Below are positions 1-9,310 of a DNA stretch of 64,000 nt, in pieces (within the stretch, counting starts at the first letter, position 1; every line of letters starts with the position of its first letter). The stretch comes from Psychrobium sp051201665. Its GTDB lineage: Bacteria > Pseudomonadota > Gammaproteobacteria > Enterobacterales > Psychrobiaceae. The DNA lies in NCBI RefSeq assembly GCF_051201665.1, contig NZ_CP179210.1:4216001-4280000 (forward strand), given 5' to 3'. The translations under genes and the position numbers were made by a program. Below the pieces are notes generated by a model. It was not told where the DNA came from and made no database searches. It saw nothing but the letters and a program-made list of their open reading frames with translations.

Positions 1-926
1 GTCTCGATTATTATGGTAAAATTTGCCCAGTTCACACCTTGGGTAGCTACAGTGAAGAAGTCGAAACCGTGGTATCTGCCACCCTAAAGACCATAGGCGC
101 TTTTCCAGACCGTTCGTTGATTGGCGAAAATGTTGTATGGCGTGATCTCGGTGAAGACGCAGGTTACTACTCGTCACATCGCATCACCAGCATTATGACC
201 AACAAAGGCCCGTCAGAGTTCGGACCAGCCACAAATAAAACTGGTCGCGTAACGACTATTGCCGACTGCGTGTGTTACGAAAACAAAATCGTTTACGAAT
301 GGTTAATGCGCGACAATAGCTTTTTGATTAAGCAACTGGGTATCGATCTATACGATGCTGCAAAACACTTTGCGCAATTTACCGCACCGCAAGAGTTTTA
401 CGATTGGAAGGAAAACGAAGTTTCCCGTGTTAAAGCCGGACAAGAAACTGAACACCAATGGCCAACACCAGTAAACGGCGAGTGTAAAAAGCTTGCGCAA
501 GAGTGGATTACGAACTTTTTTAACCGAAAATATTACGGCCAGTTAAAAGACTTTTATCACCTTAATGCAAAAATACAATGGCCAGGTGGTGTTGAAGCAA
601 CTGGCCTACAGGGAATTCGTGGCGTATTCATTCAATGGCTTGCACAATGTCCTGATGCCAAAGCAACTTGCGATCACATAGCAGTAACGCGTTTTGAAGA
701 TAGTGGCTTTGACATCGCCATTCGCTGGTCGGTGGCAGGCACCTTTGCCGCGCGCAACGAACAACTAGCACAATACTCTGGTCAAGACTTCTTCGTCTTA
801 GGCTCAACCCATTTACGTGTTATCGACGGAAAAATTAGTGAAGAATGGACTGTGTTTGACGAGATTGCTGCCTACGCTAACCTAATTCGCGATTACAACA
901 ATCAACAAGGAGAAGGCGCATGCTAA
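1..926 (+). CDS. NTF2/SnoaL-like protein, 5' end outside window
   Basis: The reading frame is open to the first base: codons upstream of the TTG at 39 read LDYYGKICPVHT without a stop, so that TTG is unlikely to be the start and the gene begins before the window. At least 308 residues are visible. Two SnoaL/NTF2-like folds seem to be present (residues about 1-110 and 145-290 counted from 39), each with the aromatic-rich strands and W/F pattern of the cone-shaped alpha+beta family used by small cyclases, isomerases and dehydratases. The stop overlaps the next start by 7 bp, so it is cotranscribed with a second NTF2-like gene and an amidohydrolase. The substrate cannot be named. Confidence 0.7.
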   Translation, partial: LDYYGKICPVHTLGSYSEEVETVVSATLKTIGAFPDRSLIGENVVWRDLGEDAGYYSSHRITSIMTNKGPSEFGPATNKTGRVTTIADCVCYENKIVYEWLMRDNSFLIKQLGIDLYDAAKHFAQFTAPQEFYDWKENEVSRVKAGQETEHQWPTPVNGECKKLAQEWITNFFNRKYYGQLKDFYHLNAKIQWPGGVEATGLQGIRGVFIQWLAQCPDAKATCDHIAVTRFEDSGFDIAIRWSVAGTFAARNEQLAQYSGQDFFVLGSTHLRVIDGKISEEWTVFDEIAAYANLIRDYNNQQGEGAC

Positions 927-1768
927 CAACACTTATTGACGCTTTTACCCAAGGCGACATCGCCGGATTAAAAGCGAAATTATTGCATTCAACTTGTTGG
1001 AATCAGCACAACCACAAAGCCTATGGCGAAGATAAACTGCAAGGAGTTGTCCTCGATTGGCTAACATTAACTGGTCAATGTGAAATCATTAGCAGTGTTG
1101 AAATCATAGACGACCAACAACAAATCATTAACTTGAACCTGAAAACGGCCACCACTGAACAACCAATTAGCTACACGCTATGGCTTGAAACTAATGGCGA
1201 AGTCATCAAGCGTGTCGACGCTATTGTCGACACCGAGCAATTAGCAGCGGCGACACTACAGTCACCAAAAGCGATTGCTAAAGCGATCCCAACACCAGAC
1301 GCTTTTGTCTTGTTAGATTACGATCAACAAGATCATCTCCAAGACGAACTCGCCACACCATCGATGTTAGCAGACATGCCATCGGTAATTGCTCGGGTAG
1401 CTGATATATGGTGGAGCATTTGGAGCAATGTACAGCTCAGCGCTGTAAACGCTATTTACAACGATGCCAGTGAAGTACAACTTGCAGGCGCTAGCGGACC
1501 TCAAAATAGCTCGGCACTCTTCGAATCTGTACTAGGGTTTAATACGAAATTAACGCGCGTCTTCACGCAAATTCAACAAGTTGCGATAGCAGGCGAGCAG
1601 GTTGCAATTAAGTGGTATTTAGACGGTGATGAAAAAGGCAATCGCATTCGCATTCCGTTCATTAGTTTACTAACGATTAAAGACGGTAAGATCGCACAAG
1701 ACATTACCACCTGTGACGCTATCGCCCACAAAAAGCGCTTTGCTAAATCTAATATTTTTAGTGAGTAA
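920..1768 (+). CDS. NTF2/SnoaL-like protein
   Basis: 282 residues, starting at an ATG that overlaps the end of the preceding gene and is preceded by AAGGAGAAGG, a strong ribosome binding site. The opening (LIDAFTQGDIAGLKAKL) and the later segment WWSIWSNVQLSAVNAIY resemble the first helices of SnoaL-like domains, so it looks like a two-domain NTF2-type protein as its neighbour does. No catalytic residue can be assigned. Its place between another NTF2-like protein and an amidohydrolase suggests a small catabolic operon; this is inference. Confidence 0.65.
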   Translation: MLTTLIDAFTQGDIAGLKAKLLHSTCWNQHNHKAYGEDKLQGVVLDWLTLTGQCEIISSVEIIDDQQQIINLNLKTATTEQPISYTLWLETNGEVIKRVDAIVDTEQLAAATLQSPKAIAKAIPTPDAFVLLDYDQQDHLQDELATPSMLADMPSVIARVADIWWSIWSNVQLSAVNAIYNDASEVQLAGASGPQNSSALFESVLGFNTKLTRVFTQIQQVAIAGEQVAIKWYLDGDEKGNRIRIPFISLLTIKDGKIAQDITTCDAIAHKKRFAKSNIFSE

Positions 1769-1771
1769 ACA

Positions 1772-2638
1772 ATGATCGACGCACATCATCATTTATGGGA
1801 TCTCTCAAAAATTCACTACCCGTGGCTTGAAGCTAAGGGTAGTGAACGTTTTTTTGGTCAACCTGATCCTATCCGAAAAAACTATAGTCCTAGCGATTAT
1901 GCCGCTGATCACAACGGTGTTATCAAACGCAGTGTCCACATCCAAGTGGGCTGTGTGGCAGAAGATAACGTTAAAGAAACAGCACTTATCGAAGACTATA
2001 TCGCCAATGGCGTTCCTATTGCTGCGATAGTTTCAGCAGTCGATGTTACAGCGCAAAATCTTGCCCAGCAGCTAACATCTCAACAAGCGTTTAACCATGT
2101 CAAAGGCGTGCGCCACATGATCGGTAAAAGTCCTGAAGAAAACCATCAATTACAGCCCTTTGTTGCCGAACAATGGATACCAGGTTGGCAACTTATTAGC
2201 GAACGTGAATTGACCTTCGATTTGCAACTCACTAGTGAACAATACAAAGATGTTTACACCGCATTGTGCCAAGTGCCGCAGCTAAAATTCGTGCTTTGTC
2301 ACTTCGCATCACCTTGGGAACAAGATTATGCGGGATTCGTCAACTGGCGATATTGGATGGAAAAATTTGCCAATTTACCAAATTGCCATTTCAAACTATC
2401 GGGATTTTCAATGTTCACTCACAGCTTTGATTCAGCGATGTTTATCAAATACAGTAAAGTCGCAATCGAAATCTTCGGCTATCAGCGTTGTATGCTAGGT
2501 TCAAACTTTCCTGTAGATAAACTGCACATGGATTATCAAACACTAGTAAGCGCATGGTATAGCTTGCTAGAAAACTACTCGAACGAGCAGCAACAATGGC
2601 TAAGTGGAAAAGCAGCAGAGAGTTTTTACAGCTGTTAA
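1772..2638 (+). CDS. Amidohydrolase-2 family (TIM-barrel) hydrolase
   Basis: 288 residues, 3 bp after the preceding stop. It opens with MIDAHHHLWDLSKIHYPWL, the typical first strand of amidohydrolase-2 proteins (L-fuconolactonase and 2-pyrone-4,6-dicarboxylate lactonase relatives), whose HxH at residues 5-7 binds metal or substrate. Further signatures are VKGVRHMIG (about 112-120), LCHFASPW (about 175-182, the later barrel histidine) and MLGSNFPVDKL (about 240-250, matching the family's terminal GSD/N-P strand). A cytosolic lactonase or related hydrolase acting with the two upstream NTF2-like proteins is likely. Exact substrate unknown. Confidence 0.85.
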   Translation: MIDAHHHLWDLSKIHYPWLEAKGSERFFGQPDPIRKNYSPSDYAADHNGVIKRSVHIQVGCVAEDNVKETALIEDYIANGVPIAAIVSAVDVTAQNLAQQLTSQQAFNHVKGVRHMIGKSPEENHQLQPFVAEQWIPGWQLISERELTFDLQLTSEQYKDVYTALCQVPQLKFVLCHFASPWEQDYAGFVNWRYWMEKFANLPNCHFKLSGFSMFTHSFDSAMFIKYSKVAIEIFGYQRCMLGSNFPVDKLHMDYQTLVSAWYSLLENYSNEQQQWLSGKAAESFYSC

Positions 2639-3077
2639 AAGCGATAAAACGGAACACATTATTATAATTAAATAGCATATGCTAAGTTTCATTATTGAAT
2701 TAACTAAGAAATCATCATATCGATATCAGCCCTATAGTTAGTGGGAAGCTCGAAAATTATTATTAAACCAATTAGACTAACGAGCAATACAAACCTGCTC
2801 AGCCTTACACATAAGATAATTGTCAACTTCCTGTTGTTTAGCTAATTGATGTAGGTTAATGGAAAACAATTTTCCAGACCCACAAAAAATTAAGATTTCT
2901 TTATTGTTTTTACCTTTTTCTGGAATACAATTCTAAATTAGACAGCGCATAGTTTTCCAGACATGTTCCAGAATAAAATGTACATAGTAGAAGAGTACCA
3001 TGCGCTAATGTAACATGCGTTAAATTGCATAATTCAAGGCAGTTCGTGTGAACTGCCTTATCTGAACAGATAATATT
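2639..3077. other. Intergenic region with a short perfect inverted repeat
   Basis: AT-rich gap of about 440 bp with no supported gene. At 3036-3059 lies a 10-bp perfect inverted repeat (AAGGCAGTTC, loop GTGT, GAACTGCCTT) just upstream of the acetyltransferase. No T-run follows on either strand, so it is more likely a leader hairpin or operator than a terminator. Confidence 0.5.
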
Positions 3078-3497
3078 TTGATTACCTACCAATTACTTCC
3101 ATCGATAAAATCACCATTAGTTAATAAATACTATAAGTCTCATCGTGTCAGTAGCAGTGCCGCGGGCAATAATGTCATTATGGTGGCAAGAGACAATCAC
3201 GATATTGTGGGTGTTGCACGATTGGCTCCCATTAACAGTGATTGGTTTTTAACTGGGGTTCATGTTGATGAACAATATAGAAATGCTGGTATTGCCATTG
3301 AGTTAATCAATTGCTTAGCGAAACAACAATCCGTTATTTACTCATTTCCTTATCAACATTTGGTGACGTTTTATCAACGATTAGGCTTTGAACTTGTCAC
3401 ACCAGACAGCTTACCATGTGAGCTAGCGCAAAGGTTTAATGCCTATGTAAAACAAGGACGCGAAATTGCTGTTATGATAAGAAAAAATATACAATAA
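3078..3497 (+). CDS. GNAT family N-acetyltransferase
   Basis: 139 residues. The central segment VHVDEQYRNAGIAIELINCL (about 55-74) is GNAT motif A, with RNAGIA in the acetyl-CoA pyrophosphate loop position (Q/R-x-x-G-x-A). Motif B follows at FYQRLGFELV (about 97-106). The short, single-domain form is typical. No ATG is available; TTG at 3078 is the earliest plausible start and is preceded only by AT-rich sequence with no clear ribosome binding site. It ends 10 bp before the adenosine deaminase ATG, so the two are probably cotranscribed. Acceptor substrate unknown. Confidence 0.8.
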   Translation: MITYQLLPSIKSPLVNKYYKSHRVSSSAAGNNVIMVARDNHDIVGVARLAPINSDWFLTGVHVDEQYRNAGIAIELINCLAKQQSVIYSFPYQHLVTFYQRLGFELVTPDSLPCELAQRFNAYVKQGREIAVMIRKNIQ

Positions 3498-3507
3498 GGT
3501 GCCTGCA

Positions 3508-4509
3508 ATGATAAATAGAAACATTCCCCTGACCGATATCCACCGTCACTTAGATGGTAATGTTCGTTTGCAGACTATCTTAGATTTAGGCCGTCAATTT
3601 AACGTAGCACTTCCTGCCGATAACCTTATAGATCTAAAGCCCCATGCTCAAGTTGTCGAAAAAGAGCCGTCATTGGTAGCTTTCTTAGCAAAGCTTGATT
3701 GGATGGTTGGCGTTATTGGCGATTTAGACGCGGCGCGCCGCATCGCTTATGAAAATGTCGAAGATGCTTTTAACGCGGGTTTAGACTACACCGAGTTACG
3801 TTTTAGTCCAGGATACATGGCGATGAGCCATAAGTTATCGGCACAAGGCATTGTCGAAGCTGTCATTGACGGCGTACAAGCTGGCCAAGAAAAATTTGGC
3901 GTTCGCACTAACTTAATCGGTATTTTATCTCGTACCTTTGGTGTCGATGCTTGCCAAGTAGAACTAGATGCAATTATCAGTCAACGAGATAAAATCGTTG
4001 CCGTTGATTTAGCGGGCGATGAGTTAGGCTTTCCAAGCGAACTGTTTGTTGGTCAATTTAAGCAAGCACGTGATGCTGGTTTTAATATTACGGCCCATGC
4101 TGGTGAAGCTGCTGGTAGCGAAGCTATTTGGTATGCCATTGAACAGTTAGGCGCGAGTCGAATTGGTCACGGTGTAAAAGCCATTCATGATCCGAAACTC
4201 ATGGATTATCTAGCAGAACATCAGATTGGCATTGAGTCTTGCCCAACAAGTAATATTCAAACCAGTACTGTTAACGATTATCAAAACCATCCAATTAAGA
4301 AGTTTCTTGAGCATGGCATCAACGTTTCGCTTAATACTGACGATCCAGGAGTCAGTGACATTGAAATTGCTTACGAATATACGGTTGCAGCAAAGGCTAT
4401 CGGTTTAAATGAAGGTGATTTATTAACACTTCAACAGAATGGTTTAAAGCAAGCTTATTTATCAAACGATGAAAAACAAGCACTTATTAAGAAATGCCAA
4501 GCGCGCTAA
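3508..4509 (+). CDS. add: Adenosine deaminase
   Basis: Hydrolytic deamination of adenosine or deoxyadenosine to inosine in purine salvage. From the ATG at 3508, chosen because AAGG lies 9 bp upstream, the protein has 333 residues, the usual length. The zinc ligands are visible: HRHLDGN at residues 12-18 (HxH), the conserved HAGE, SCPTSN, and NTDDPG near the C-terminus. The GTG at 3499 is an alternative but has no spaced ribosome binding site. Short spacing from the acetyltransferase suggests one operon, and a strong terminator follows. Confidence 0.93.
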   Translation: MINRNIPLTDIHRHLDGNVRLQTILDLGRQFNVALPADNLIDLKPHAQVVEKEPSLVAFLAKLDWMVGVIGDLDAARRIAYENVEDAFNAGLDYTELRFSPGYMAMSHKLSAQGIVEAVIDGVQAGQEKFGVRTNLIGILSRTFGVDACQVELDAIISQRDKIVAVDLAGDELGFPSELFVGQFKQARDAGFNITAHAGEAAGSEAIWYAIEQLGASRIGHGVKAIHDPKLMDYLAEHQIGIESCPTSNIQTSTVNDYQNHPIKKFLEHGINVSLNTDDPGVSDIEIAYEYTVAAKAIGLNEGDLLTLQQNGLKQAYLSNDEKQALIKKCQAR

Positions 4510-4530
4510 GTTATATCGCTTTCCAATATT

Positions 4531-4565
4531 AAAAGGACATCGCTAGTGATGTCCTTTTTTGTTTA
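4531..4565 (+). terminator. Rho-independent terminator after add
   Basis: An 11-bp perfect stem (AAAAGGACATC at 4531-4541 with GATGTCCTTTT at 4548-4558, 6-nt loop) runs into TTTTTTG. It also has A-residues on the other flank, so it can serve the converging desaturase pseudogene too. Confidence 0.85.
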
Positions 4566-4570
4566 ACGTT

Positions 4571-5614
4571 CTATTTTACTGAGGCAACACGTTTTTTGTC
4601 TGGTAAAGAATAGCGCAGAATACGTTTAACAACACCGCTGTATTGGGTCCAAAAGCTGCCAGTATTATATGGTAGCCCATATTCTTTAAAGACCGCTTGT
4701 ACCTGCGGCGCTACCTCTTGATAGCGTGATGATGGTAAATCAGGAAATAAGTGGTGTTCTATTTGAAAACTCAAATGACCCGTTAAAATATGAAACCAAT
4801 GCTTACCTTGGATATTCGACGAACCAAGTCCTTGGCGATAATACCAGTGCCCCAAGCTCTCATCTTTTATGGATTATTCAGTAAATGTATGAACATGCTC
4901 GGTAAAATGGCCACAAAATATGATGGTTGAAGTCCATAAATTTCTCAGTAATACCAATTGCATTAAGTAAGTGATCTTGTTGTGCGTAGAGAAAATCAGC
5001 TAAAACAAGGCGCTCGATTGACTAATAGCTGGCTATTAGGATTGAGAGCAACGCCATTTTAGTTAATTTTAACAAGTACAAGTGGGCAAATATTTAATGC
5101 AATTGGTATAAGAAATGCCCCATTGAAATAGCACGCTTAAATTTAGATAAGTTACAAATTGCCACAGGTTTTTGATACGCCATCTAAAATCACTGGATAA
5201 TCGCAACAAGCCATAACCAAAATCACGATCCTTGCCAATGACATTAGTGTAGGTATGGTGCTCAAAATTATGGACTCGATTCCAACTTGCACCGTCACAG
5301 GCAATATCCCATTCATAGGCGCTAGAGTTAATATGCTTGTCATTCATCCAATCATATTGTCCATGCATCACATTATGGCCAATTTCCATATTCTCTAAAA
5401 TTTTGGCCAAGGCTAGCAGTAATGCACCGCTGCCCCACATTACTGGGTGGATAAGGCCACACATCAATAGAATACGTCCTCCCCACTCACAATAAAGTTG
5501 ACGCCTGATAATAGAACGAATGTGAGCAGCACCTTCAGCGCCAACCTTAGCCAAGGTCGTTTGCTTAATATTTTCAATAGCGGATTCAAAAGCTTTAAAG
5601 TCTATTGGATTCAT
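4571..5614 (-). pseudogene. Fatty-acid desaturase, multiply disrupted
   Basis: Membrane di-iron acyl desaturase relic. The 5' part (5614-5112) keeps two histidine boxes, HNVMH and HNFEHH; the 3' part (4571-4948) keeps the third, QIEHHLFPDLPS. Between them sits a 157-bp MITE with TAA duplications. Removing it does not restore the frame: the sequence jumps from FQWGIS directly to RNLWTSTIIFCGHFTEHV in another frame, so roughly 60-75 codons expected in this family are missing, and a TAA interrupts the 3' part right after FTE (about 4875). At least three lesions exist, so it is non-functional. The next gene upstream is its likely electron-donor reductase, also broken. Confidence 0.9.
4952..5108. 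mobile_element. MITE, TACCAATTG type, copy 1
   Basis: 157 bp with perfect terminal inverted repeats TACCAATTGCATTAA / TTAATGCAATTGGTA and a 3-bp target duplication TAA at 4949-4951 and 5109-5111. The interior has no ORF and includes the 18-base palindrome CTAATAGCTGGCTATTAG. Near-identical copies are at 31204-31360 (inverted) and 36672-36830. It lies within the desaturase pseudogene and contributes the last codons of its truncated frame. Confidence 0.93.
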
Positions 5615-6650
5615 ATTGATAGCTCCAAGTCACTGATAGGTTTCGACACACACAGTTGAATCAATTGCTCACCAGCGCCAGACAGGTTGCCTGTACGAAT
5701 ATCCTTAACAATGCCTCTTTTTTTAACACACTGACATTGATGACATCCCCCAATGCCACAGCCTCGAATAACAGGTTGTTGTTGATGCTCTAGCTCTTCA
5801 AGCAAGGTGCGCTGATTGGTTATTGTTAATTCATTTGTACCCAATGACACCGTAAATTCTTGCTGCTGCAAATTTACGATGGGTGTTAACGAGAATTGCT
5901 CTTGAAAGTAATTGAAGCCCGGCGCCTGCGCTTGTAATTTAATGTTGTTCATTAACGTTGCAGGGCCACAACAGTAAACATCTCGCAATTGTTCATTGGT
6001 GAAAAGCGGCATATTTTGATGCTGCTTCCTATCGACTAAATCGAATTCGAAATGACTGAATTGAGCGCGAAGCTGAGACAACAAATCAACAAAATAATGT
6101 TGGTTGTTGGAAGCAATGTAACGTAAATAAACAGACTGCTTTATCGTGCTTAAATGCTGTGTCAGCATCGAAATAATCGTTGTAATTCCCGACCCCGCAG
6201 CCACCATAGTAATGGGTAATTCACTCTTTTATAAAACAAAATCACCTTGCGCCTTTGAAACATTAAGCCATTGATCCATTTTATTATTTCAGTTAACTGC
6301 CCTGTAAATTGACCTTGTTTTTGACGTCTGATCAACAAGGTAATTTTCTGTTGCTGTTGATAAAGATCGGGGGATGAAGCAACAGTGAAGGTGCGCGTTA
6401 ATAATCGTCCATTGTTTTCAATGGTTAGCTGAATATGTTGTCCAGCAGTGTGTACAGGCCAGCCGCGTTGAAGCTTAAGCGTCACCAAACTGTAATTTGA
6501 ATCACTGTGCTCCACATCAATGACCTTGCCACGATAACTATCGCTGCGCCATGCAGGCAAATATTGCTGCATGACAGGTTCGAGGTATGAAGCAAAGCCA
6601 TGATGATGAAAGAACCACTGACTCATCTTATTAAAGCACTTAGAAATCAT
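5611..6650 (-). pseudogene. Ferredoxin-type reductase (FAD/NAD plus 2Fe-2S), frameshifted
   Basis: Relic of a hybrid reductase: an FAD-binding domain (RTFTVASSP in the first part), NAD-binding start MVAAGSGIT and a C-terminal plant-type 2Fe-2S domain with the cysteine pattern RGCGIGGCHQC. The two halves are in different frames. Near 6275-6285 (an AATAATAAAA run) the frame shifts from TEIIKWI to DQWLNVSKAQGDFVL, and an additional TAA lies between DFVL and KSELPITMVAAGSG. Such reductases supply electrons to acyl desaturases and are commonly adjacent; the 4-bp overlap with the desaturase start shows they formed one operon. The probable original start is the ATG at 6650. Confidence 0.9.
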
Positions 6651-6760
6651 TTTAGAGTACACTTGCAAGCTGAATTTGAGCGCACAAGTGCACTCTAAAA
6701 AATAGAGATGTAAACGGGCGTTTTCCAATGAAACGTAATGCATTGAAAATAAAGAATATA

Positions 6761-6788
6761 CAAAAAACACCACTAACGAATTAGTGGC
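6761..6788 (-). terminator. Rho-independent terminator of the AdoMet decarboxylase gene
   Basis: On the minus strand: stem CCACTAA / TTAGTGG with 4-nt loop TTCG (6770-6787) followed by TGTTTTTTG. Placed 24 bp after the stop of the decarboxylase gene. Confidence 0.8.
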
Positions 6789-6811
6789 GTAAAATTAGGA
6801 AAGGAAGAAAA

Positions 6812-7252
6812 TTAACCGCGGGCGATATTTTTTAATTCAATGCGAGACGGTGTAAAAATTGACTCGAGTAACGCAATAGCTTTTTCCGGCTGCGCATCAC
6901 CACACATAAACGCATCAAAGGCTGCATACTCTAATTCTGGCCACGTATGCACACTAATATGAGATTCAGCTAATAATGCAACCCCAGTTATTCCGCCACC
7001 AACGAACGTATGAATATGAATATGCAACAGTGTAGCGCCAGCCGTTGCAGCGGCTTGCGTTAATGCATCTTCCATTAACTCAATATCATTGAGTTGCGAA
7101 GCGCCATAAAAATCAGCAATTAAATGTTGCCCCGTGCTTGTCGCAGCACACTCGCTGGTTGTTACGTTATCATCTTCAATCAAATTAACTTGATAAGATT
7201 TGCTAACTTGTTGCTCAACAAGAGAAGATGTGATTTTTTTTGAAGCGGTCAT
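6812..7252 (-). CDS. speD: S-adenosylmethionine decarboxylase proenzyme (class 1B-like)
   Basis: Makes decarboxylated AdoMet for spermidine synthesis. 146 residues with the self-processing motif LAESHISVHTWPE: cleavage between Glu96 and Ser97 would give the pyruvoyl group on Ser97. His102 and Cys117 (AFMCGD) lie 5 and 20 residues after it, the spacing of Ser63/His68/Cys83 in the Thermotoga enzyme. An N-terminal extension of about 25 residues precedes the core. No spermidine synthase gene is beside it. Own terminator downstream; monocistronic by appearance. The symbol speH is also used for this class. Confidence 0.92.
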   Translation of the reverse strand: MTASKKITSSLVEQQVSKSYQVNLIEDDNVTTSECAATSTGQHLIADFYGASQLNDIELMEDALTQAAATAGATLLHIHIHTFVGGGITGVALLAESHISVHTWPELEYAAFDAFMCGDAQPEKAIALLESIFTPSRIELKNIARG

Positions 7253-7292
7253 CGATAATAGAGCTCATAATTCAAGAAAATACGCATGCATC

Positions 7293-7721
7293 TTAATGCA
7301 CGGCGTTACGGGCATTATACTGACGTAATCCCATTAGGTGTAGCATGCCATAAAATAAACAAATGACAGAGCTCCATAACCCAAAAGAACTGCCTTGCTC
7401 AGTCACAGAAGATATTAAGAATAACCCTCCTACTCCGCGGATTAAAAATAGACTAGTAATTCCAACTAAGCCAATCTTTAATAAGGGTAATTTTCGAATA
7501 ACATTGGCTGCCGATAATGCGTACATCGAAAAGATACAAAGCACAATAACAATGAAACTGGTAATGATTGTTGGGCGCATACTTCCTTGCTCAGCCCAAG
7601 CAGCCATTTGCTCGCCTGCACCGAAAAAACGATACCAACTGGCGCCAAATATAATACAGCCAACATGAAGTAGAGCAGCAAGTCCATTACCGACAGCTGC
7701 GGCGATTAAAAATCCATTCAT
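7293..7721 (-). CDS. Small four-helix membrane protein, function unknown
   Basis: 142 residues with four hydrophobic segments (about 5-27, 50-72, 80-103, 112-131) and few charged loops, an inner-membrane protein of the kind often annotated as hypothetical integral membrane protein. The N-terminal segment GNGLAALLHVGCIIFG with an embedded His and RFFGAGEQMA after it are probably conserved features of the family. The ATG at 7721 is the only good start. No operon partner is evident. Confidence 0.7.
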   Translation of the reverse strand: MNGFLIAAAVGNGLAALLHVGCIIFGASWYRFFGAGEQMAAWAEQGSMRPTIITSFIVIVLCIFSMYALSAANVIRKLPLLKIGLVGITSLFLIRGVGGLFLISSVTEQGSSFGLWSSVICLFYGMLHLMGLRQYNARNAVH

Positions 7722-7891
7722 GACGAGTCCCTGTTTTCACTTAAATCAATACACGTATTAAAAGTCATCATGAGACGTCAATCAAGAGAAAAAATGAAGC
7801 AACCACAATTCTAGCAAATCGCAGTTGCCTCAAGCTATTATCAACATCGACAATTAGCTTTCCTGCGTGCAGCGGAACTAGCAATAGTGGT

Positions 7892-8623
7892 TTACCACAT
7901 GTTCCAGATTACATTTTCCATATCGTCTTCAATATGATTTGGTAAGGCACTAAAAAAATCTAAATTTGTAGCCGCTTCAACAGCATCAACCGTGGTAATA
8001 AAATCAGCTAGCTCTGACGTAGAGACTTTGCGGTGAGGGATAATAAAGGCAATAGCCTCATTATAAGCAGGATCTAAAACTACTTTATAAAATTTACTCG
8101 GAATAAATACACCGTTACCGATATAGGTTTCACTACCGTCCCAAATCGGGCCCGTCACGACATAAAGTTCATTGTAATCATTCGCCCATTGGCGAATTTT
8201 ATCTTCTAATCCTTTCCAACCACCACGATTAAACCCCGGCAACTGCGGCGCCATATTAGTCATCAAGAAGCTCTCTTTCATCGAACTTTGATTAAAATCC
8301 ATAGTACCAGAAGGCGCTAAATGACCACGATCATAGCCTGTTGAACTATAGTCAGATGAAATAGCACGATGAGCAGTAGGAATTTCCTGATCAGTTTTAA
8401 AATAGTTAGAACGTTTATAAAACCCATTAACGCTTGCAGCCGTAATATGATAAGACACCCAGTCAGCCACTTTATTCTGATAATTATACCCAACGCTATA
8501 GCCTTCACGGCATAACTGCTGATCACTGTTACTCGGTACACCTACAGCTAAATGTTGATGACAAGCTGCAAATATTTGCTGGCTAAATAGAAGAGCGGTT
8601 AACGTTATTATTATTTTTTTCAT
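7892..8623 (-). CDS. Secreted DNA/RNA non-specific endonuclease (NucA/Serratia type)
   Basis: 243 residues with a cleavable signal peptide (MKKIIITLTALLFSQQIFAA). The beta-beta-alpha-metal active-site motif YDRGHLAPSG (DRGH at about 98-101) carries the general-base histidine; the downstream SFLMTNMAPQLPGFNRGGWK region holds the Mg-binding asparagine and conserved NRG. Expected to degrade extracellular or periplasmic nucleic acids for nutrients. Cysteines at about 21 and 38 may form a disulfide. Stands alone, with AT-rich flanks. Confidence 0.92.
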   Translation of the reverse strand: MKKIIITLTALLFSQQIFAACHQHLAVGVPSNSDQQLCREGYSVGYNYQNKVADWVSYHITAASVNGFYKRSNYFKTDQEIPTAHRAISSDYSSTGYDRGHLAPSGTMDFNQSSMKESFLMTNMAPQLPGFNRGGWKGLEDKIRQWANDYNELYVVTGPIWDGSETYIGNGVFIPSKFYKVVLDPAYNEAIAFIIPHRKVSTSELADFITTVDAVEAATNLDFFSALPNHIEDDMENVIWNMW

Positions 8624-8756
8624 GTAACACCTCGTTATTATTAATAAATTCGAGGCTAAGAATAAAACACATTTGTTACATAAACATTAACAAGATACAG
8701 TATAAAATTACTACAAACGTGACTTTAGTCACCTTAATTGATTATTACTTATCAGA

Positions 8757-9146
8757 CTAATTGCGTAGATTAAATCGACTATTTAATAAAAAGGCCAAGC
8801 AGCTAAAAGTAATAATTCCTATTAAATCGGCGATATAATCATAGATATCTAAGGTTCTAGTCGGTAGGAAATGTTGACTAAGCTCTTCAATTGTAACAAA
8901 TATCCAAACTGCCAAGCTGCCCCAATAGATAGAGAATCGTTTAATTTTTAACGTTCGACATCCAATAGCTAAATTCGCAAACAGGGTTAACATTCCAAAT
9001 AGACAAAAATGGCCAATTTTATCTCCGTAAGGAAGCGTGCTAACAAGCTTGAATAGCCCATTAGATTGGCCCGTATTAGCTACATAAATAGCCCAAAGTA
9101 TGAAAATAAAGAAGCAGATTGCGAGGGAAGTTAGGTACTTTTTCAT
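8757..9146 (-). CDS. VanZ-like family membrane protein
   Basis: 129 residues with four predicted transmembrane segments. Family signatures are DKIGHFCLFGMLTLF (about 41-55) and EELSQHFLPTRTLDIYDYIADLIGI (about 83-107), the conserved E-Q-R-D-D-N/D pattern of VanZ-like proteins. Teicoplanin-resistance protein VanZ gives the family its name, but most proteobacterial members have no known role. No associated resistance genes are nearby. Confidence 0.85.
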   Translation of the reverse strand: MKKYLTSLAICFFIFILWAIYVANTGQSNGLFKLVSTLPYGDKIGHFCLFGMLTLFANLAIGCRTLKIKRFSIYWGSLAVWIFVTIEELSQHFLPTRTLDIYDYIADLIGIITFSCLAFLLNSRFNLRN

Positions 9147-9235
9147 AGAATGATGTTCATGAATTGAATAAGTTAGTCGTGTAATTCTAATTGCCTCAAA
9201 CTGTATTCAATCTGTACAAATTACCCACTACAGAA

Positions 9236-9273
9236 TAAAAAGGCGCTGGTCATAGTTAGGACATGACCAGCGC
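9236..9273 (-). terminator. Rho-independent terminator of ccoG
   Basis: Perfect 11-bp stem GCGCTGGTCAT / ATGACCAGCGC (9243-9253 and 9263-9273), 9-nt loop, followed on the minus strand by CTTTTTATTC. About 40 bp beyond the ccoG stop. Confidence 0.85.
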
Positions 9274-9310
9274 AAAACTTACAAACTATTACTTCAAAAA
9301 TTAGAAATAG

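Noticed and set aside
3036..3059. 10-bp inverted repeat as a terminator
   Set aside because: No T-run follows on either strand, and no gene ends nearby on the plus strand; kept only as a hairpin or operator candidate.
4952..5108. Integron attC site or tRNA-like element
   Set aside because: Ends lack the attC core sites, there is no integrase, and exact 3-bp target duplications at all copies mark a transposable element.
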